Shown: piece by piece, positions 1-5,950 of the stretch
How positions within the stretch are numbered: position 1 is the first letter of the stretch
Layout: each line of letters starts with the position of its first letter
NCBI GenBank assembly: GCA_002506875.1
Contig: DAYJ01000032.1
Coordinates: 1-7,622, forward strand
Length of the DNA stretch: 7,622 bases
Direction of reading: 5' to 3'
Source of the DNA: Euryarchaeota archaeon UBA40
GTDB lineage: Archaea; Thermoplasmatota; Poseidoniia; Poseidoniales; Thalassarchaeaceae
Translations under genes and position numbers: made by a program
Notes under the pieces: model-generated
What the model was told of the DNA's origin: nothing
The model's database searches: none
Seen by the model: only the letters and a program-made list of their open reading frames with translations

Positions 1-446
1 GTTCTGGCAGAGGTGCAAAGAAAAAAGCACAAGTGCAGTTTATGCATTCTCAAATTGCAGGATCATATCCTTCCATTCAGCAACAACAAATGATGGCTCA
101 ACAGAATATGATAGTTCAACAACAAATGGCTGCGCAACAGAAAATGAATGCTAAGATTATACTGAAGGAAAAGCAAAGACTTGCTGCACGGGAAGAAGCT
201 GTTCGACTGCAAGCACAAATGAACCAATCTGCAAGTCATACTACTGCTCAAATGCAATCAATGCTTGATACTCTAAATCAACTGAAGGAGAGTGCAGAAC
301 AATCCGAGCGTGAGAAACAAGAATTAGAACAGAAATTAGAGGAAACAAAGGCAACCACTGTTGTTCAAAATATCACATACAATATCCAAGATAGCGCAAT
401 CGCTGGAGACATTCATCCAGGATTGAATAAGGAAGATGAATCGTAA
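1..446 (+). CDS. Gln/Met-rich coiled-coil protein with C-terminal DSA-GDIH motif (5' partial)
   Basis: Family not recognised. The frame stays open to the left edge of the window (first whole codon at 3, reading S-G-R-G-A-K-K-K-A-Q before a GTG at 33), so the gene probably begins outside. GTG 33 or ATG 42 are the alternatives if it does not. From the GTG it has 137 residues. Residues 15-40 are very rich in Gln and Met, and residues 40-107 are charged with a heptad-like spacing that predicts a long helix or coiled coil. Residues 112-119 (Q-N-I-T-Y-N-I-Q) look like a beta strand and lead into D-S-A-I-A-G-D-I-H at 120-128, nine residues before the end. No membrane segment or cysteine is visible. 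The next gene carries the same motif 48 nt downstream, so a shared system or partnership is inferred. TAA stop at 444-446. The coding call is firm; function is unknown. Confidence 0.8.
   Translation, partial: SGRGAKKKAQVQFMHSQIAGSYPSIQQQQMMAQQNMIVQQQMAAQQKMNAKIILKEKQRLAAREEAVRLQAQMNQSASHTTAQMQSMLDTLNQLKESAEQSEREKQELEQKLEETKATTVVQNITYNIQDSAIAGDIHPGLNKEDES
390..416 (+). other. DSA-x-x-GDIH motif, first copy
   Basis: These nine codons read D-S-A-I-A-G-D-I-H near the C-terminus of the coiled-coil protein. They match the copy at 633-659 in seven of nine residues and share an identical GGAGACATTCA block. The preceding residues are beta-prone in both copies. Confidence 0.6.
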
Positions 447-494
447 TTTTGTAAAGGCGAAGAGTCATTATGCCGAAGACTGTGGCTTGAACTG

Positions 495-1556
495 ATGCCC
501 TACTGCCGAGATTGTGGCAAGGAATTGATGGATGAGTGGAAACTGTGCCCATTCTGTGGTTCGGCGCAATCTAATTCTGAGAATAATGATGGTAATTCAG
601 AATCCACAAGTAAATCTGGAATCGATTTTACTGATTCCGCAATGTCCGGAGACATTCACCACACTGTCATCAACAATGATGTCGAAGCTGTGACTAATGC
701 AGTTCTTATGGCTCTAGATCGTCTTGGCGTTGTCAAAAGTGAGCCTTCAGTGAATGCTCCTGCAGAACTAGTTCCTCCTGAAATGGCTGCACTCTCAGTT
801 GGAGAGGGAGTCGATTACTACAGCCCCACAAACAATCGCTGGTTAGATGCCTGCGAAGTGATTGCTGTCAATGATGATGGCACCTATGATGTTACAGTCC
901 CTAAGACGGGTCAGGTTGAGACGAAGTATGGTGTCGTAATCGGAGATTCGCCCGGCACGATTCGACCAGCAATACCCCTCTTTTCAGAGGGAGATCGTGT
1001 CCTCGGGAACTGGCGAAACGCGGGAGCATTCTACATGGGTACCATCGTAGACATCAACTCGGATGGAACTTACGATATCCAGTATGATGATGGTGATGCT
1101 GAACTCAAGGTTGACCAGGGTCGTATCTTTCACGCACCACAGTTCGATGTTGGAGATCGTGTATTTGCAAACTGGAAAGCACATGGATACTACTTCCCAG
1201 GCCACATCGGAGCTATTCATCCAGACCACACAATGCGCATCGATTATGATGATGGAGATGTAGAGGATGATGTCCCTCTGTCCAGAATTCGAATCATTCC
1301 GGATGATGATACTCAAATGCAGGATTACGCTGAATCCTTGTCAGAGGCTGAAGAGGAAATATTGGATGCATTCCGGGTCTTTGATCCAGATGAATCAGGA
1401 ACTATTTCTGCTGCTGAACTATTTCGTATCCTTACCGCAATCGGCGACGACCCCATCGATGTCGATGAAGTACACGAGTTGTTCAATGAACTTGGAATTA
1501 GTATGGAGGCGGAACTCGATTACCGCCAACTAGCGAAATGGCTTGTCAGCCACTAA
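495..1556 (+). CDS. Zinc-ribbon / tandem Tudor-like / EF-hand protein
   Basis: A 353-residue soluble multidomain protein; I do not know it as a named family. Domains in order: a zinc ribbon with Cys4, Cys7, Cys18 and Cys21; a polar linker; the motif D-S-A-M-S-G-D-I-H at 47-55; a short amphipathic helix (about 62-79); three SH3/Tudor-like beta modules at about 100-150, 163-216 and 217-270, the last two with G-D-R-V-x-x-N-W near the start and Y-D-D-G-D near the end; then an EF-hand pair at 283-350. The first EF loop, 297-308, has the canonical ligands D1, D3, S5, T7, S9 and E12. The second, about 334-345, is degenerate (Gly at position 1, Gln at 12). No signal peptide or membrane helix is seen, so a cytoplasmic Ca2+-responsive binding or adaptor role is inferred. 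ATG 495 is chosen because the zinc ribbon begins right there; no Shine-Dalgarno precedes it. The reading frame is the same as the upstream gene, from which it is separated by a TAA stop. Confidence 0.88.
   Translation: MPYCRDCGKELMDEWKLCPFCGSAQSNSENNDGNSESTSKSGIDFTDSAMSGDIHHTVINNDVEAVTNAVLMALDRLGVVKSEPSVNAPAELVPPEMAALSVGEGVDYYSPTNNRWLDACEVIAVNDDGTYDVTVPKTGQVETKYGVVIGDSPGTIRPAIPLFSEGDRVLGNWRNAGAFYMGTIVDINSDGTYDIQYDDGDAELKVDQGRIFHAPQFDVGDRVFANWKAHGYYFPGHIGAIHPDHTMRIDYDDGDVEDDVPLSRIRIIPDDDTQMQDYAESLSEAEEEILDAFRVFDPDESGTISAAELFRILTAIGDDPIDVDEVHELFNELGISMEAELDYRQLAKWLVSH
633..659 (+). other. DSA-x-x-GDIH motif, second copy
   Basis: These nine codons read D-S-A-M-S-G-D-I-H between the zinc ribbon and the Tudor-like modules. 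They are followed by H-T-V-I-N-N-D and a predicted helix. See the first copy at 390-416. Confidence 0.6.
981..1304 (+). repeat. Two tandem 162-bp (54-codon) coding repeats
   Basis: Units are 981-1142 and 1143-1304. Matching landmarks are exactly 162 bp apart: GGAGATCGTGT at 990-1000 and 1152-1162, and a 16-mer starting TATGATGATGG at 1083-1098 and 1245-1260 that differs at one base. Each unit encodes one Tudor/SH3-like module (G-D-R-V ... N-W ... Y-D-D-G-D). A more diverged third module lies upstream at about 792-944. Confidence 0.85.
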
Positions 1557-1559
1557 ATT

Positions 1560-2462
1560 TCATTCCTCTTCATCTGAACCAGCAAGGAACACATGAGATA
1601 GTGAGCCCATCCAAATGAGTTGAGAACTTATCAGAAGATGCTCACTAAACGCCAAGATACCCTCTGTCTTGTTTGGGAATATTGCTGGTGACACAATCCT
1701 CAACTCATACAGATCGAGATACCATAACGACAGGATGAAACAGATTGCCATAGCAATCATCGACCAACGCTGACCAATCTCCGAAATCGGAAGCCCCGCC
1801 TCTCGACGAGAAATTGTCTCCCAACGTACTAACGGGTGGCCGAACAACGCACCAAGCGCAGTAGACACAAAGAAAGCGTATCCCAGCGTGATATGGAGCG
1901 AACGGTCGAAGTGACGAGAGAACATCAAATCCGCTGAAATCGAGAATGCCAGCATGAACATCAAAAAAAGCCAGATTGTGAGTACAACCTTTCGACCTGG
2001 AGAATTGAATACAGGATTATTCCACCAACGATGAATCCCTATGAATGCAGTAATCATTGCTAGGAATGCAACAGTGTTGAAACCAATCCAAATGACATAC
2101 TTCATCGGTGCATAGGCCACTAGAATACTCATCGTAGTATATTGTTCGTGGAAACTCTCAGTCCAATGACATGGACAGATAACACCTGAATATACATCAT
2201 TCGAGAACGGGGCTAAACCTACCGAGACCAATATCGTAGATATTCCTAGTATCATTCCAGCCCTAGGTGCAAGAAGTAGCATCGTAGGAGAGATTTTTTC
2301 TGAAAGAAAACGATGGCGTGGCGATGTTACGAAATGCCCCACGGCCAGCGCAATGAGACTCAAAGCCACGAGAATAGACCAGCGTATGAGTTCCTGTTCC
2401 GGACTCGCATCTCCTGCAGGTGGCAATGTAGCCATAGAATCGAAGTCCGGGGTAGACCTCAT
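1560..2462 (-). CDS. Multi-pass membrane protein, function unknown
   Basis: A 300-residue integral membrane protein with about seven hydrophobic helices, near residues 25-45, 60-85, 110-143 (one long or two short), 158-181, 188-210, 232-250 and 268-294. The first 24 residues are polar and the tail ends in acidic D-E-E-E. A loop after helix 2 carries C-P-C-H-W (96-100), possibly a metal or disulfide site. A loop near 213-230 is charged. The layout is loosely like Frag1/DRAM-type proteins, but I see no motif that settles it. ATG 2462 has GAGG only 3 nt upstream, so Met10 is an alternative start. It follows the flavin oxidoreductase by 27 nt on the same strand, which suggests co-transcription, and it converges on the Tudor/EF-hand gene with 3 bp between the stops. 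Confidence 0.85.
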   Translation of the reverse strand: MRSTPDFDSMATLPPAGDASPEQELIRWSILVALSLIALAVGHFVTSPRHRFLSEKISPTMLLLAPRAGMILGISTILVSVGLAPFSNDVYSGVICPCHWTESFHEQYTTMSILVAYAPMKYVIWIGFNTVAFLAMITAFIGIHRWWNNPVFNSPGRKVVLTIWLFLMFMLAFSISADLMFSRHFDRSLHITLGYAFFVSTALGALFGHPLVRWETISRREAGLPISEIGQRWSMIAMAICFILSLWYLDLYELRIVSPAIFPNKTEGILAFSEHLLISSQLIWMGSLSHVFLAGSDEEE

Positions 2463-2472
2463 AATCCTCGCT

Positions 2473-2481
2473 AAAGAAAAA
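2473..2481 (-). terminator. Possible T-rich terminator after the oxidoreductase gene
   Basis: On the minus strand, T-T-T-T-T-C-T-T-T follows the stop of the oxidoreductase gene and sits just before the start of the membrane protein gene. Archaeal termination often uses short T tracts. The tract could equally be the leader of a co-transcribed message. Confidence 0.2.
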
Positions 2482-2489
2482 CTGAGAAC

Positions 2490-3599
2490 TCAATCATCTG
2501 CTGGTCTTCCGCCCACGACGAAACCTCGGTAGCGATGCATATACTCGACAAAAATAGGGCTCAAAGCCATGGAGGCGAGATGTTCAGTAGTAAATGGAGG
2601 GCGCGTTGGTGCAAAATTCGGATCCATGAGGCCCAATGGCCAATCTGGATGAGCAATCCCAACTTTACCGACACCGACGAGATCCGCCCCCTCATTCATC
2701 ACAAATCGTACATCTGCGGCTGTCCAGATACTCCCTGTAGAAATAAGGGGGAAATCTGTTGGAATGACTTCGCGGAAACGACTTGTGAGTGTACGTGAAT
2801 CTGTAAGATCTGTTTCTGAACCCTTGAACACATCCCAGCAAGAAATGTGGAGTGCGTCAATTTCAGTATCAACTAATCGACGAGCTAGTTCCAAACTCTC
2901 ATCAAGATGTATACCCAAATCTACAATCTCAGGTGATATACGTACAACAACGAGGAAATTCGGACTTGTTCGATCTCGAACTGCCTGAATGATACGCATA
3001 AGAAAACGAGAACGTCCAGTCAAATCACCGCCCCATTCATCATCCCTACGGTTTGTCTCAGTGCCAAGGAACTGAGCGATGAGGTAACCATGAGCTCCAT
3101 GAATCTCAACACCGTCTATACCCGCCCTGTCACACCTCTCGGCAGCAGTCGCGAATGCCTCAATTGTCTCTTCAATCTCAAGAACGGTCATTTCTCGGGC
3201 TGGTTTGTTTCCCGTCTTAGGCTCATGATTTATGCTAGCAGAGATAGGGATAGTGCCAATTAGATCGGCAGGTGCCCGCATCCCTCCATGGAAGATTTGA
3301 ACGAGGCTCAAAGCGCCTCGATTCCGAAGTTCATCGGCTAATCGAGTTAATCCCGGAATCTGATGATCTCCCCAAACACCCATTTCTCCGGGCCAACCCT
3401 GACCATTCTCCATTACATGAGATGCAGCAGTAGTAATGATACCAAATCCACCTTCAGCACGACGGAGAAGAAAGTCAATCTCCTCATCAGAAAGTGTACC
3501 GTCTTTGTTAGACTGCTTATTTGTCAGAGCAGCGAGTACCGTGCGATTACGGACCCTTGCTCTATTACTAGGGAATGCCCATGCCTCCACCGGGTCCAT
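2490..3599 (-). CDS. Old yellow enzyme family NADH:flavin oxidoreductase
   Basis: A 369-residue FMN-dependent TIM-barrel ene-reductase or dehydrogenase, presumed cytoplasmic. Family landmarks: the N-terminal N-R-T-V-L-A-A-L-T-N (18-27), Q-I-F-H-G-G-M (101-107, the Q-L-x-H-x-G-R element), and the H-G-A-H-G-Y pair H167/H170 that binds the substrate carbonyl. The stretch that follows (173-200) keeps F-L, T-N-R-R, E-W-G-G and R-F, as in the family. Also present are V-V-V-R (217-220) and the phosphate-binding end G-V-G-K-V-G-I-A-H-P-D-W (309-320). The length fits the single-domain YqjM/OYE type; the Fe-S and extra FAD domains of 2,4-dienoyl-CoA reductase are absent. The substrate cannot be read from sequence. 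ATG 3599 lies 32 nt after the 3' end of tRNA-Tyr on the same strand, with no T tract between them, so read-through from the tRNA promoter is possible. Confidence 0.93.
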   Translation of the reverse strand: MDPVEAWAFPSNRARVRNRTVLAALTNKQSNKDGTLSDEEIDFLLRRAEGGFGIITTAASHVMENGQGWPGEMGVWGDHQIPGLTRLADELRNRGALSLVQIFHGGMRAPADLIGTIPISASINHEPKTGNKPAREMTVLEIEETIEAFATAAERCDRAGIDGVEIHGAHGYLIAQFLGTETNRRDDEWGGDLTGRSRFLMRIIQAVRDRTSPNFLVVVRISPEIVDLGIHLDESLELARRLVDTEIDALHISCWDVFKGSETDLTDSRTLTSRFREVIPTDFPLISTGSIWTAADVRFVMNEGADLVGVGKVGIAHPDWPLGLMDPNFAPTRPPFTTEHLASMALSPIFVEYMHRYRGFVVGGRPADD

Positions 3600-3631
3600 A
3601 GGTGGCGGTCCGTGTTCTCTATGATGAATTG

Positions 3632-3733
3632 TGGTCCGAGCTCCCGGACTTGAACCGGGGACCCCCTGATGGCTGCCTGTTGCCGTGGTATTCGTCTACA
3701 GTCAGGTGCTCTAGCCAACTGAGCTAAGCTCGG
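3632..3733 (-). tRNA. trnY: tRNA-Tyr (GTA), with intron and encoded CCA
   Basis: The minus strand folds as a complete cloverleaf: acceptor C-C-G-A-G-C-T pairing with A-G-C-T-C-G-G; T8 A9; D stem GCTC/GAGC; A26; anticodon stem CCTGA/TCAGG around the loop C-T-G-T-A-G-A; T stem CCCGG/CCGGG with loop TTCAAGT; discriminator A73. The anticodon GTA is at 3697-3699. C1-G72 with A73 is the archaeal tyrosine identity set. CCA follows A73 directly in the DNA (3632-3634). The mature RNA without CCA is 74 nt once a 25-nt intron is removed. All stems are perfectly paired, so the gene appears functional. It diverges from ftsZ. Confidence 0.96.
3671..3695 (-). other. 25-nt tRNA intron at position 37/38
   Basis: Removing these 25 nt restores a seven-base anticodon loop. 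The junctions fit the archaeal splicing endonuclease: loop bases C-U-G-U pair with intron G-C-A-G (one G-U wobble), flanked by three-nt bulges A-G-A (5' site) and C-C-A (3' site). The helix expected inside the intron is weak, so this is closer to a relaxed bulge-helix-bulge. Shifting both ends by one base is nearly as good. Confidence 0.85.
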
Positions 3734-3757
3734 ATGTTTTTGGCGAGCGTGCTGGCC

Positions 3758-3765
3758 TTCATATC
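3758..3765 (-). promoter_or_regulatory. Possible TATA box of tRNA-Tyr
   Basis: G-A-T-A-T-G-A-A on the minus strand lies 25-32 bp upstream of the tRNA 5' end, the usual spacing for an archaeal TATA element. The match to a strong TATA consensus is only partial. Confidence 0.35.
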
Positions 3766-3866
3766 CGTTTCCGAAGGAATGGATGTGAAGAAATGGGTTG
3801 AAAAAGTCACTTAAGGGGTCTCTCAGACCACTCAAGTTCAAGTATGGTTCGAAGTCGTCACTCGTT

Positions 3867-3887
3867 CCGGAGGGCAAGTACCTCCGG
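3867..3887 (+). promoter_or_regulatory. Inverted repeat burying a GGAGG before the ftsZ start
   Basis: CCGGAGG (3867-3873) and CCTCCGG (3881-3887) form a perfect 7-bp stem with a 7-nt loop, ending on the base before ATG 3888. The left arm contains the Shine-Dalgarno-like GGAGG (3869-3873), which would be paired in the folded RNA. It could be a translational switch or, as DNA, a binding site for a regulator. If translation starts further upstream it would be a coding coincidence. Confidence 0.5.
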
Positions 3888-5048
3888 ATGGGAATCGACA
3901 TGGACACTACAGCAGATGCGCCCTACGGCGACATCATTGACGCGGTCAAACGTGACCTCGGCGTAAGCGGTGGACAAGGCCTCCCAACCGCCCTCATGGA
4001 TGAGGAACTCGCAGGATTTGGCGTTCCAAACCCGAGGATTCTCATCTGTGGATGTGGCGGATCAGGTAACAACACGATGAATCGGATTGTACATCTTGGT
4101 GTCGAAGGTGCAACCACTGTCGCAATCAATACCGACAAGCAACATCTCGATCATACGCGTGCAATGCAGAAGCTCCTTGTCGGCCGTCATATCACTCGTG
4201 GTCTTGGCGCAGGCGGTAACCCTGAGATGGGACGTCGATGTGCAGAAGCAGGACGGGATGTAATCAGCAAGATAGTTCAGGGTGCTGATCTCGTTTTCAT
4301 TACTGCAGGACTTGGAGGAGGTACTGGAACTGGTATCGCTCCGGTCGTCGCTGAAGAAGCAAAACGTAACGGCGCACTCGTTGTTGGTATCGTCACTACT
4401 CCCTTCCAGGTTGAGCGACGTCAACGCATGAAGCGCGCACTCGAAGGACTCGCGAACCTACGCAACCAAGCAGATGCTGTCCTTGTTCTAGACAACAACC
4501 GTCTTCTCCACTATGTGCCAAACCTACCTCTTGATGAGGCATTCAGCATCATGGACCAACTCATCGCGGAGATTGTCAAGGGTATCGTCGAGACCATTAC
4601 ACTCCCGAGCCTAATCAATCTCGACTTCGCTGACGTTCGAACCATCATGAAGAATGGCGGCGTTACCATGATGCTCTACGGAGAGAGTGATCGCGGCCCC
4701 GAAGAGGTAGTCCACGAATCACTCAATCACCCACTACTTGACATCTCAATCGATGGAGCAACTGGAGCGTTGATCCATGTCACAGGTGGAGCACATATGA
4801 CTCTCGAGCAGGCGAACCAAGTATGCGAACTCATGACGAATCGGCTTTCTTCAGAAGCACACGTCATATTCGGTGCACGTCAAGCACCAGAATTCGGTGA
4901 TACAATCAAGGTCATGGCAATCATCACAGGAGTTGGATCAGAACGACTTCAGCAGGCGAATGTATCGGCCGATATACTCGGTGAAGCACTCAATATTGCA
5001 CGAAGAGGCGAAGCTGGAAGTCGATTCGGATTCCAGCGCTTTGACTGA
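3888..5048 (+). CDS. ftsZ: Cell division GTPase FtsZ
   Basis: The tubulin-like GTPase that polymerises into the division ring at midcell. With ATG 3888 it has 386 residues, near the usual length. Motifs: G-C-G-G-S-G-N-N (55-62) opening the nucleotide-binding fold; N-T-D (81-83); G-A-G-G-N-P (107-112); the tubulin signature G-L-G-G-G-T-G-T-G (141-149); and the T7 synergy loop N-L-D-F-A-D-V-R (244-251), with catalytic Asp246 and Asp249. The C-terminus stops soon after the globular domain (ending R-F-D), with no long linker or bacterial FtsA/ZipA-binding peptide. The frame is open back to a TTG at 3798, but those 30 codons are strongly basic and unlike FtsZ, and 3888 is the first in-frame ATG. 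ATG 3900 is another option. I cannot assign it to archaeal FtsZ1 or FtsZ2. It may be co-transcribed with the secreted protein gene 44 nt downstream. Confidence 0.97.
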   Translation: MGIDMDTTADAPYGDIIDAVKRDLGVSGGQGLPTALMDEELAGFGVPNPRILICGCGGSGNNTMNRIVHLGVEGATTVAINTDKQHLDHTRAMQKLLVGRHITRGLGAGGNPEMGRRCAEAGRDVISKIVQGADLVFITAGLGGGTGTGIAPVVAEEAKRNGALVVGIVTTPFQVERRQRMKRALEGLANLRNQADAVLVLDNNRLLHYVPNLPLDEAFSIMDQLIAEIVKGIVETITLPSLINLDFADVRTIMKNGGVTMMLYGESDRGPEEVVHESLNHPLLDISIDGATGALIHVTGGAHMTLEQANQVCELMTNRLSSEAHVIFGARQAPEFGDTIKVMAIITGVGSERLQQANVSADILGEALNIARRGEAGSRFGFQRFD

Positions 5049-5080
5049 CAATACGAAGAAAGCCTCAAACCGAACGGTAT

Positions 5081-5087
5081 GGAGGGG
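5081..5087 (+). promoter_or_regulatory. Strong Shine-Dalgarno of the PGF-CTERM gene
   Basis: GGAGGGG ends 5 nt before ATG 5093. It fixes the start and suggests the message has a leader, as expected for a downstream gene transcribed with ftsZ. Confidence 0.75.
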
Positions 5088-5092
5088 TTCAC

Positions 5093-5950
5093 ATGCGCCG
5101 AACGACCCTCGTTCCTGCTGCACTCACACTTGCGCTGCTAATGTTGACCTCTTCTGCTGTCACAGCAGGGGGCGATGTAACCGTCATGCAGAGTGCCGTG
5201 AATACAGAACAGCCAACTGCTGAAAACAACACCTTCAACATCTTCGGAAGACCGAATGCGGAGCCTTGCTGGGGACACTTCAACAATACAGATGCTGACA
5301 ATGCCAACAACGGCTACGGAGAGAAGAAGGGGTCCGGTAGCAGTGTTGTATCCATTGATTGGCACTGTCGTATGGATCCAGTTCTTCAGGATACATTTGC
5401 TCTAAAAGAAGGTGAGAATATCGAGGTGCATCTTGCTCTTGACATCGCTGGAGACGCGAATTGTCAGGGCCAGTGCGAGAACCTGAATGTCAGCCTGATG
5501 CGAGGATCTGTTGAAGCCGTCACTCAGGAATTCAATGCTGGAGAAGGTGAAAGCCTCATGATTGACTGGGTTATTCCGGTTACACCAGATCTTGTACCAT
5601 GGAATCGGACCGATGACAATCCAGGAATCAAGATTACATGGGCTGGTCAAGGTTCAAGTGGATTCTTAGGCTTAAGTGGGCAACCTGCTGAATTCAGGTT
5701 ATACTACACTCACCCGTGCCACAGCGATACAACACCCCCACAGGAAGCGAATTGTAATTCTGACACAGAAAAGCCTGCAAATCACAACAGTAGCGTGACC
5801 TTCCCAATCCTCAACCAAACCGAAGCCGATGATATCCTCAATACTGGCGGTGTGGAGGAGGAAGAGACACCTGGCTTCGGTGCAGTCGTTGGTCTCGGTG
5901 GTCTCGCAGCAGCAGCTTGGATGCGCGGCGGACGCGAAGAAGACGAGTGA
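5093..5950 (+). CDS. Secreted PGF-CTERM-anchored surface protein
   Basis: A 285-residue exported protein. Residues 1-25 form a signal peptide (Arg2-Arg3, then a Leu/Ala-rich core, likely cut after A-V-T-A). The tail is an archaeosortase-type sorting signal: acidic E-E-E-E-T, P-G-F at 260-262, a Gly/Ala-rich hydrophobic helix (263-276), then R-G-G-R. In haloarchaea such tails are removed by ArtA and replaced by a lipid anchor. It ends in E-E-D-E after the arginines, an unusual acidic finish. The ectodomain has six Cys (59, 92, 124, 128, 209, 221), enough for three disulfides, and six N-x-S/T sequons (N45, N64, N132, N171, N232, N241). It looks beta-rich, but I recognise no family. The strong Shine-Dalgarno decides the start. 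Its place after ftsZ allows a role in the envelope at division, but that is inference. Confidence 0.88.
   Translation: MRRTTLVPAALTLALLMLTSSAVTAGGDVTVMQSAVNTEQPTAENNTFNIFGRPNAEPCWGHFNNTDADNANNGYGEKKGSGSSVVSIDWHCRMDPVLQDTFALKEGENIEVHLALDIAGDANCQGQCENLNVSLMRGSVEAVTQEFNAGEGESLMIDWVIPVTPDLVPWNRTDDNPGIKITWAGQGSSGFLGLSGQPAEFRLYYTHPCHSDTTPPQEANCNSDTEKPANHNSSVTFPILNQTEADDILNTGGVEEEETPGFGAVVGLGGLAAAAWMRGGREEDE

Noticed and set aside
470..520. Imperfect direct repeat TGCCGAAGACTGTGGC / TGCCGAGATTGTGGC across the start of the zinc-ribbon gene
   Set aside because: It is short with mismatches and an indel, and the first copy's ATG frame stops after six codons. Probably chance, or a trace of slippage.
984..1316. 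110-codon open frame on the minus strand inside the Tudor-like repeats
   Set aside because: It is the mirror of the repetitive GAT/GAC-rich coding strand (ATC-rich, giving runs of Ile) and has no sensible protein features.
3817..3829. GGTCT-CTC-AGACC mini-hairpin upstream of ftsZ
   Set aside because: Only 5 bp with no T tract and no link to a known site. It is less convincing than the 3867-3887 repeat.
3798..3887. N-terminal extension of FtsZ to the upstream TTG
   Set aside because: The extension begins with TTG, is strongly basic with almost no acidic residues, and does not resemble FtsZ. The first in-frame ATG is at 3888.
3524..3907. 127-codon minus-strand frame covering the tRNA and the ftsZ leader
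   Set aside because: It reads through the tRNA gene and into the oxidoreductase start in another frame; no protein features.
4062..4424. 120-codon minus-strand frame within ftsZ
   Set aside because: It lies wholly inside a clear FtsZ coding region and is Ser/Thr/Cys-rich with no domain, so it is a shadow frame.
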